Source: Chara braunii (Eukaryota; Streptophyta; Charophyceae; Charales; Characeae). From it: a DNA stretch of 64,000 nucleotides. The DNA lies in NCBI GenBank assembly GCA_003427395.1, contig BFEA01000576.1, positions 135,225-199,224 on the forward strand, given 5' to 3'. Position numbers and translations under genes: made by a program. This document shows positions 56,158 to 64,000 of the stretch, piece after piece (the first letter of the stretch is position 1; every line of letters starts with the position of its first letter). Under the pieces are notes generated by a model. It did not search any database and was not told the origin of the DNA. It saw only the letters and a program-made list of their open reading frames with translations.

Positions 56158-57736
56158 TCAATCCAGAATGGTGTCGGGGAAGGGTAGTCTGATTACAGGC
56201 GCGGGAGGGGACGGATGTACCTGGGGAAGGGGAGGCATGAAGCTATAGATCTCCCTATCGTCAGAAGGGAGCGGGATGTAGTAGATGGAGCGATGGATAC
56301 GAGGAAAGCGAGGGTGTCGTCGTTGGTGGGGGAGAGAAGCAAGGTAGTCGAGGTAAAGGGTGTCGATGGTACGACGAATGGCTGCGAGGAAATTGTCATA
56401 ATCTTCGCACGCAGGGATCGTGCCAGAGATGATGCAATAAACCTCCATATGATTGCATTCCTGCCAATCGACGCTAAAGAGTAGGAAATGGAGAGGAAAG
56501 GAAGCGACGAGCGAACGGGTAGTAGTGCGAGGGAAGATGGTGATCAGGAACTGAGTGGCATAGCGATGATAGAAGAGGGGAAGAGGAAACGGATGCCACC
56601 TATTGGGGAACGGGGGTCGGCCTAAAAGCTGCTGGACGGTGAGGAAGTCATGGGGATGATGGGATAATGACTGGGGACGAAGGCCGAGCGCCCGCATCTC
56701 GACGTAAGGGCGGCACGGGAGGGTGGAGAGGATTGAGAGGGGGATCCATTTCTTCGGCTGCGGCGGCTTGTTGAGGGCCCGGTTGCGGCGGCTCCATCTC
56801 TCTCGTCTTCTTCCCGCGGAGGCTCCAGATTGAGCGCAGGATTTCCCTGCGGCAGCCGCGGTGGCGGTCCTGAGTCCTTGACCCCTTCTCCCGCTGTTTC
56901 TGGTCCTCAGCTTCCTGCTCCTCCCTCGTCAGCTCGGCTGCTTCACTCGAATCAGTCGACGTGGCTTCCTCTTCGCCAGCCTCCTCCTCCGAGTCGTCCT
57001 CCTGTTCCTCGTTGTCTTCCCCCGATCCAGCCTCTCCCAGCACCTCGTCCTCGGACTCTCGGTAATCAGGATCGTCGTTCCGCTCCTCCTCCTTCGTCGA
57101 CTCTTCGGACTCTTCTTCTTCCTCCTGTGCCTCCTCGCTTGTTTGCCCTTCAGGGCGTTGGACGAGCGGGTCCCACCTGGACAGATCGGTGACGTCGACT
57201 GTCAGATGCACGCCCCTCGATGACAAATAGTAGCTCCCCTCGTCTAACTCCGTACACGTGGACCACAGGACGTGAGGTTCCAAGGAGCGAGTAAGCGTGG
57301 CCGTTCCTGGTCTTTCGTCGCAACGCGACACGATCTCGAGTGGCAGATCGTCCAACAGTTGGACCAAAAATACCAGCAATTCGTCTGTGATGGAGCCCAA
57401 ATTGTCGTCGCGCACTTCCCCAAATATGATCCCCATAAAATCTCCTTCCGTACTTGTAGTCCATGCTTGAACGAGCAGCAGCTCTACCTCATCATCTGGA
57501 ACCTCGCTCTCCACGGTCCGATCTGCAGGCTCTGCCCAATGGAACGCGACCTCGAGAAGGCAAAAGCTGAGCGCCACGTAAGCTTGCCACTGCCACCATC
57601 GGCCCCACGGCAGCGCGCTCAAGATCGACACGTCCAGGTGCTTGGTCGTGAAGGACAAAGATGTGTCCACGGCAGACTGCCAGAACACGGGGACATCCGA
57701 AGGGAGGGTGAAGGTGGAGAGGCGATGACGGTTCAT
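56158..57736 (-). pseudogene. Accessory ORF A2, copy B
   Basis: Starts MNRHRLSTFTLP at an ATGA overlap with A1. The N-terminal domain (FWQSAVDTSLSF, LSFCLLEVAFHW, ITDELLVFLVQLLDDLPLEI) is uninterrupted, including where copy A has a TAG. An acidic linker of over 100 residues (Glu/Asp/Ser-rich) is much longer than in copy A. The C-terminal domain (RPPFPNRWHPFPL, NHMEVYCIISGTIPACEDY, RFPRIHRS) lies in a shifted frame from about 56697, so one frameshift separates it. Function unknown; acidic tails of this kind are common in proteins that bind histones or basic partners, but that is speculation. Confidence 0.65.
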
Positions 57737-58220
57737 CGAGGCGGGGCAAAAGGAAGAAGCTCAGGAAGTTCGACCTCCGGCGCAGTGAGAGTCTGAGAGA
57801 CACCCGAAGCTGAAGGTCGATATTGTTGGTCGTCACGACCCGATCGCGAGGCTGAGCCAACGATTGCACCCACGCCCTCATGATATCCGTCGCCCAGACT
57901 CTCTGCTGTTGGAAGATCTCCGTATGGCGCGCCGGATGCAGAAAAGTAAGGTCGCCCGTGAAGACGATGATGACCGACACGTGGCTTTCTCCCGGGGGAG
58001 ACAGACGCAAAAAGGCCGACACCTCGGTCAACACACGTGTCTCTCCAGCTGACGTGAATCGAAATTCGGTCGCTGCGTGAATGACCGTTGTGCTGAAGAA
58101 GGCAGTGAATCGGAGTAAGTATGGACTCACTCGGGGTCGCCGCACTTGCCGGATCGACGATATGCAACCACTGGGTTGCATCAAACACTCACTGATGACT
58201 GGCTCGTTCAAAAAACTCAT
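57733..58220 (-). pseudogene. Accessory ORF A1, copy B
   Basis: Starts MSFLNEPV where ATG overlaps the integrase stop, ends LPELLPFAPPR at a TGA overlapping the ATG of A2. It aligns with copy A throughout (SSIRQVRRP, LLRFTAFFSTTVIHAATEF, SAFLRLSPPGESHVSVIIVF). One frameshift lies near the stretch TNNIDLQ. Without it the ORF would be about the same length as in copy A. No recognised domain. Confidence 0.65.
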
Positions 58221-59936
58221 GCCGATGGCAAGGGGGACTGAGGCTGAGGAGTAGAGGAATCAGGATAGTCGAGGTGGTCGTTTTCTTCCTCGAGATCGAG
58301 GGACGACGTAGACGATGGAGAAGAAGGGGAAGAAGGAAGAGGACGAAGGTAGGACACGTGGCGAATGATCGGACGAGCCGATCGACTTCCCGACACCTCC
58401 GGTGTAAGCCACACCGTGTTCACCCCGCTCGGACCAAGCTCGACTACGTGAAATCGCCCGAAGAATCGTGGCGCTAGCTTACCTTGACGAGCACATTTCC
58501 TCACCTGCACTATATCCCCTAATGTATACTGGGGCCGAGGACCCGCGTTCCCGTTCCGGGCCTCATAGCTTCGGACCTGTCAATCATGGGCCATTTTCGT
58601 CATACTTTGTCTTTTTCGGGCCAACCAGGGGAGGGCCCTTTCCATCAAATCCAAATGACGTTGGACCTTGTCCTTAATCGTCGCTCTAGTGGCCCTTCGG
58701 GGAAGGGTCGTTTCATCATTTAGGTTCGGTAGGGTTACACACGGTAGGCTATTGGTCTGTAACTGGAATGGTGTCAGGCCCGTAGATTTGTGGGTGTCCC
58801 CCGATGAATCGCAAGGATATGATCCACGATATCTGGTCAGGGCCTCGTGTCTCTGGCCGCGATATTATGTCGCAATGCAGTCTTAATTACCCGGTTTGCA
58901 TTCTTTACGAGCCCGTTCGATTGCGAAATATGGGGAGCAGTATTGCGAATAAAAACACCGTGTAGGACCAGGTTCCTCAAAACATCCCCTTTGAATTCAG
59001 CCTCATTATCCGTTAAGATTTCTTCCGTATCCTGGTGCATGCCGAGGAAACGGTTGACATACCGCGTGATTTCCGCCGCCTGTCTCGTCTTACAAGGATA
59101 CACCTCGATCCACTTTGAAAAATGATCGACAAAAACCAAAAGGATTAAATATTCGTAGCTATTCGGTCCAGGGGGCACGACAATATCAGTGGTATCCATG
59201 CTAACTCTCTAAAACGGTCGTTCAACGACGGTAGGGACTATCGACCTAGGCGGCTGAATCGGCGCCTAGTCGGCAGCGCAGACAGAGCAATTTCAGACGA
59301 TGAATTTAACATCCTCGCGAACGTTTGACCAATACCACTCGTTTTTATCGATTGCGGCTTCCGTAATTCTGACAGCAAAATGGGCGGCGGTTTCCTCGTG
59401 AGATGACTTAACCCAGTCATACCTCATGAACGGATGCGGGACACACATCCAAATCCGCTACCATCCGTTTTCCGTTTTTCTAACCGTCCTTCGTTCCATT
59501 GATAATCCCGAGCCCGCTCATTGGCCCGTCTCCGATCCTCCTTTGTAAAGTCTCGGAGGGGGTTCCCAACCACTGTAGCTATTAGGACGACATCTGTCCA
59601 GACCTCAGCCCTCCTAAACCATCGAGTATTTTCTAACCCTTAAGACGTAGCTTCGAGGAATCGAGCCTCGGTCAGAATCTTATCAATTCGACATAAGGGA
59701 CATAACCAGGACTTGGTTGTATTCCGGTACTGAATACATGAACTACGAGCTCGGGAGACACAATGTAGACAGTCCACCCATTCGACATATCCTTCCCCAC
59801 TAGGACGCATAGGGACCGAATAAACCCTCGAAATTGCTTCGCAAAAATAGAAAAATTTATCGGGCAGGGAGAGAAGAGATGAAGACGAAGGGGGAGAAAG
59901 AGGGCCTTTGGAATTTCCTTTGTGCCCCGACGCCAT
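58217..59936 (-). pseudogene. int: PHD finger-integrase ORF, copy B
   Basis: ATG at 59936 lies 11 bp past the RT-RNase H stop. The PHD-like finger keeps most ligands (FYFC, DCLHC, WLCPLC), but the His of the H-x2-C pair is Arg. A TAA at 59640 and frameshifts near 59430 and 58600-58840 break the frame. In the integrase core the first Asp (MDTTD) and second Asp (LTDNEAEF) remain, while the catalytic Glu is Lys (NGLVKN). The C-terminal barrel (KLAPRFFGRFHVVELGPSG) is intact where copy A has a TGA. Confidence 0.85.
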
Positions 59937-59947
59937 TGCAACCGCTA

Positions 59948-61265
59948 ATCACTTCTTAGCAGACCGAGGAAGGATGACCACCTGCCCGTACGAGGGCTCG
60001 CCGTTCAACTCTGGCTTTTCCACGGCGTAATCTCGTCACTCTTGGCTACCTTGTTGGACCAGTGTAATCGTGTCAGCCCGTCAGCGTTGCCGTGCTTCTC
60101 TGTCTTCTGGTGGATGATATCAAAATCGTATTCTTGCAGTCGCACAGCCCAACGCCCAATCATGCCCGTATAGTTGGTAAGCTTCCTGAGAGCCAGCAAG
60201 GGCTCATGGTCCGTGACGAGGAGGAATTTATGTCCATACAAATACAGATGGAAATGCTGGATTCCCCACACGACAGCGTAACATTCACCTTGTAGAGCCG
60301 AATCGTTTCTCCTCTCATTTGGCACTGTTCACGAAGCGTACTCAATGACGTGTTCTCGGCCGTCGTTCCCCTTTTGAACCAAAATAGCGGAGATCGCTTC
60401 AGGCTGCCAGTCCGTAATGAGTATGAACTGCTTTTCCGGATCGGGACGAATTAAGATAGGCGCCGTAGCCAAAGCCTCCTTCAAGGTGACAAAGGTCTGC
60501 TGACACTCTGCATCCCAGTTCAGTGGCTGGTCCTTCCGCAAAAGATTTGTGAGGGTCGTGCAATAGCAGCAAAACCTTTGATAAATCGACGGTAGTACGA
60601 GGCCAGTCCTAGAAAAACCCGAACTTGCGTCAGTGTGGTAGGCGTGGGGGCTTCACGGACGGCCGCGACTTTTCTCGAATCCGGTCGTAAGCCTCCTCTC
60701 ATCACCACGTACCCCAAAAACGAAATTTCCGAAAGGAAAAACTCACTCTTCTCCAATGCAATCTTGAAACCAGCGTCCTTCAACGCTCCGAGTGTCCATT
60801 CAATTTGCTGAGCATGTCCGTGGAACGATTCCGAGTAAACCAGGATATCATCCATGTACACAATGATGCAGAAATTAATCATGCCCTGCGTCAGCCTGAT
60901 CTTGTTCACGAAATTCTAGAAATGTGACATTCATCGCTCTTTGAAACATGGCTGGTGCATTGCAAATCCCCATCGGGCAACGAATTCACTGCCAGGTACC
61001 CTCAAATAACACAAAGGGGGTAGCCCCATTTGGCCGATCCTCCTCCTTCACCAGAATATGATGAAAACCATGACGAATATCGAACTTGCTGAAATAATTA
61101 GCACAGCCAATCGCATCCAACAAATCATCAATCCGGGGAAGGGGGTACACATCCTTGATCGTGATATCATTTAATTTCCAATAATCGATGCAAATGCAGA
61201 TCGACCTGTTTTTCTTTGGAACTAACACTACAGGAAACGACCAGGGTCCAGTTGCGGGATCGAAA
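59948..61265 (-). pseudogene. pol: Reverse transcriptase-RNase H, 5'-truncated, copy B
   Basis: Homology to copy A starts at DPATGPWSFPVVL, so roughly the first 75 residues of the RT are gone. YMDD is kept (near 60850). Frameshifts occur near 60910-60985 and 60540. RNase H has the Asp (FILITDWQPEAISAIL) that is Gly in copy A. A TGA (60331-60329) follows YAS at the same codon as in copy A, and the frame continues (NERRNDSALQGECYAVVWGI). One further frameshift near 60015 precedes a stop matching the end of the ORF in copy A. Confidence 0.88.
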
Positions 61266-61376
61266 TTTGCTCCCCCGCGGCTGCCACGTGGCTTCAAAGC
61301 CGCACGTCCGCGGGGTCGGCGGAGTGGCCGCGTCCGCGGATTTGGTCGCGGATGGCCGCCGCCGAGGGGGATTCAT
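61262..61376. other. GC-rich filler at the deletion junction of copy B
   Basis: About 115 bp with several CCGCGG-type words joins truncated RT to the 5' LTR remnant. It matches neither the RT nor the LTR of the other copies. Confidence 0.7.
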
Positions 61377-63312
61377 AGCGGGGCGGGGCTGAGCAAGGAA
61401 GTACGCGTTCTTTCGTTCCCAATATTTTCGATATTCGGGGTCCCGCAAACTTTCTTGGTCCGTGATGCGAAACATCCTGTCAATCTGACGTAAATGTCGT
61501 CATGGCTCGGGCGCAGATCTTGCAGACACGCGTGTAGGCACCGTCCCTTTCGGTCGGGTTTACACGTGCGTGTACAGGATCTGCTTACGACTCTGTGAGG
61601 GGCTGGTTCCGGATTAGCAGGAGTGGATGCAAGCGATGGTCGATCAGAAGATACGATCCGGGTTAGCTTAATTCAAATTTCTTCACTTTCTAGTACCCAT
61701 CATCATTGCCCTCCCCTTTCCTAAGGCGCATGTCTTATCCGTGTGCGACCCCTCAGTCCCTCTCGAACAGTCAATCGCGAACAACCAGGTCCGTACAATC
61801 ACGACTCCCCCGTACACATATCTTCTTTACCATTACGAGCGACTCCGAAGGATCCGCAGGAACGACTCGCAATCCCAAGTTCTCACCCGCACATTCATTA
61901 AGACAACAAAATTCCCGTCAGACTCATTCATGTTTAGCGAGGGTGAGGATTCGACAAGCGTGCGCATCTTAGGCCGAAAGGAAAGACAACATGCATTCAA
62001 ACAGAAACCACCAATCTTGGAAGAAATTAAGAATGGCAATTACTCCGCAAATAGAAAGTAAGGAAGTACAAGCATTCATCGGACTGTCAAACATGCAAGA
62101 TCTAATAGAGCCGAGAATAAATGATGACGCACACCAAAATTCAAGATAATTCACAAGGAAAATCCGAAGTTGCCGCAACAAAATTGGCCAAGGCGGAAAT
62201 CCAAAATTTATACAAGAAGGTTGGAAGAAGAAGTAATAAAAGGAAAAGACACCATCCCGATCCGTCTCCTCTCCCTCTCTCTCTCTCTCTCTTTCGACGT
62301 CACCTCCGATGCGGGCAGTCCGTCGCAGCGCACCAACACCGAGTCGTCACCCCGCTTAGCCCAAGCAGGCCCGTCACGTTTGCCCGTGCGCCACAGTCCG
62401 TCGTGGCCCGCACGTCAACCCCGCTTGCTTGGCGCCAACCCATCGGATCGCCCGACCCAATCTACTCACCAGCCCACTTACCCGTTAACCGATCCTCACT
62501 GACCGCAATAACCTTCGAAGTTCAGAGAGAGAACAACTAATCCCGCTTGCGAAATTTATAGCATGCCTGCGTGCGCGATGAATTCGGGATTATGCCTAAG
62601 CAAAGGAAGAGAGGGAGTGCCTACGTCTGCATGTCCAGGCCGCGGCGGCGGGGACGGAGCCAGTCTCCGCGCATCGATCCACGCATGCGAACGTGGGAAC
62701 CACTTCGAACAAAGGAAGAGAGTGTGCATGCGAAGACGAGGCAGGAAAGAAGGAAACACAAAGGCCATCAAGAACAAGAAAATTACAGTTGTGATTGCAC
62801 CCACCAAAAACTATAGTTACACACAAGATTAAGGCGCGGATGGAAATCAGAGCCCAGACCCTATCGAGGCATGGCGCGTGCGAGCAAGAAGCGCCTTGCA
62901 GCCAAATTGCAAGGTGCCTAAATTCCTAGTCTAAATCCTAATTGCAAAAGGAAATTCCGAAAGAAAAACAATTCTGAGAGCCTGCGGGGGCTCGACATTA
63001 GTTCGAATTTCAAAAACGAAAATTCCCGCGCACTAATCACGCCAAAATTCTTAGTGCTCACAGCAGAATAAGAAAGGATCTATGGCAACCGTTATTTCTC
63101 GCGCTCGCTAAGGCGCGGTCACTCAATCGTCGGCGCGGGACTTTCCCGACACCGGCCCATTGAATTCCAACAAAAACGTAAAAGAAGTGAGGGCATCCAT
63201 GCAACTTGCCCATCCGGTCCCTACTTACACCCGTCGCCCATCAAAGCCCTCTCGTTTCCCCACAACAGCTTCGCGCAGAAAGTCGTGCGGTTACAGAAGA
63301 TAGTTCGTCACA
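61377..63312 (-). repeat. 5' LTR of copy B, 3' end deleted
   Basis: Nearly identical to 54068-56006. It retains the start of the LTR exon (MFRITDQESL, EYRKYWERKNAYFLAQP; 61377-61475) and the TATA box (62554-62560), but lost the rest of the exon and the LTR 3' end. Confidence 0.85.
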
Positions 63313-63499
63313 GGGTAGTCTCAATGACATTCATTCAAAAAAAAAAAAAAGGATATTGCCAATGACCGAATGGAGTCTACACCTCCTTGGAAACAGAGGC
63401 CCCGGGAGTAGGAACACCACCAACACACAAGTGCAAGTGACGTTTATCATGAACTGAGGACGTTTCCTCAACATCAAAACTCCCCCCTGTGCATTGTAC

Positions 63500-63560
63500 A
63501 CGGACCTGGACCCGTTTTCGAGCAGGTGCCACTCCCCACCAATAGATGGAGCCTTCGACA
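63500..63560 (+). repeat. S repeat fragment
   Basis: GGACCTGGACCCGTTTTCGA head remnant and CCCACCAATAGATGGAGCC block. Confidence 0.6.
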
Positions 63561-63589
63561 CTGGAGACCACTTAATGGGACTGCTCTTA

Positions 63590-64000
63590 TCACCTCGTTA
63601 AGTGAACTTCATTGCGGGACTCGGAGTGTGAGGCCTAGAAGAGAGATCTGGGGAATCTGTGGGGATGCTTTGGGGTGGGCATTCCAAGGGACAACCAAGG
63701 GTTGTTGTTGGGACGATGCTGGTCGGAGCTGGGGTGAGTCATGTTGCTCTGTAACTTAGCCGAGTGGGAGTGTGAGGCCTGGGAGAGCCCGACAGGGAAT
63801 AAGACAATGTTGGACAGTTTTAGAGAGTTTTGTTTGGGAGTCTGAAGGTTCTGAGCATTTGAAAAGAGGTCAGTAGTCATTCATAGTTTTTCGACCTCTT
63901 TTTAGTTCTCTTGAATTTCTTCAATAGTTCTCAATAGTTCTCAGATTGATTCTCAGCCGAAGTCGGGTAATGGCCCCGGTATCTCAAATGACTTGTGTAA
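63590..64000 (+). repeat. Dispersed repeat U, copy 4, cut by the window end
   Basis: GACGATGCTGGTCGGAGCTG, GCTCTGTAACTTAGCCGAG and the final GGGTAATGGCCCCGGTATC match 37480-37815. Confidence 0.5.

Larger units (their letters stand above)
53450..63312 (-). mobile_element. Ty3/Gypsy LTR retrotransposon, copy B (deleted)
   Basis: Two near-identical direct repeats (54068-56006 and 61377-63312) flank, in minus-strand order, RT-RNase H, PHD-integrase, A1 and A2. Gag, protease, the first part of RT, the PBS and the 3' end of the 5' LTR are missing. LTR-to-LTR similarity is high, so this insertion is younger than its divergence from copy A. Confidence 0.9.

Overview
This 64 kb window looks like repeat-dominated nuclear DNA of a eukaryote with a large genome. 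I see no convincing host gene, rRNA or intact tRNA. A green-lineage (streptophyte) host is most likely, perhaps a charophyte alga or an early-diverging plant. The argument is indirect: the window holds a Penelope-like element with an N-terminal GIY-YIG domain, a type known from green algae, spike mosses and slime moulds, and a Ty3/Gypsy family with a plant-style initiator-Met primer site. Many broken codons are CGA to TGA, which fits methylated CpG decay. The species call is inference.

The window is framed by two diverged copies of one Ty3/Gypsy family, both on the minus strand. Copy A (1-10227) is nearly complete: a 2.4 kb LTR, PBS, gag-protease, RT-RNase H, PHD finger plus integrase, then two extra ORFs (called A1 and A2 here). 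Copy B (about 53450-63312) keeps both LTRs and the 3' half, but gag, protease and the start of RT were deleted. In both copies integrase-A1 and A1-A2 are joined by ATGA stop/start overlaps. The LTR itself carries a protein-coding exon with a C-x2-C motif and a phase-2 splice donor, recognisable in three LTRs. Further LTRs or LTR pieces lie at about 21400-23936 (+), 34290-36964 (+), 46950-48300 (-) and 51112-51290 (-).

A different repeat, C, occurs as two inverted arms of about 2.8 kb (10230-13000 and 43860-46735). Each holds a tandem array of about 120 bp units (3 versus 5) and hairpin units whose stems differ while the core is conserved. Between the arms lie a TIR element (16122-16685), the Penelope-like element with pseudo-LTRs (24443-31064), two LTRs and many small poly(A)-tailed repeats. 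Two short families stand out: S, whose 5' hairpin shows compensatory changes, and T. A further dispersed family, U, occurs at 33440-34150, 37150-37835, 39960-40960 and 63590-64000.

How the parts would work: the Ty3 family encodes its own capsid, protease, RT, RNase H and integrase, with a PHD finger that could steer integration by reading chromatin. The Penelope-like element encodes a nicking endonuclease and RT. All copies here carry inactivating changes, so this is a graveyard of elements whose conserved ORFs can still be read by comparing copies. Sequence quality: single Ns at 3913, 4065, 9180 and 10098, and a 45-base gap at 37910-37954.
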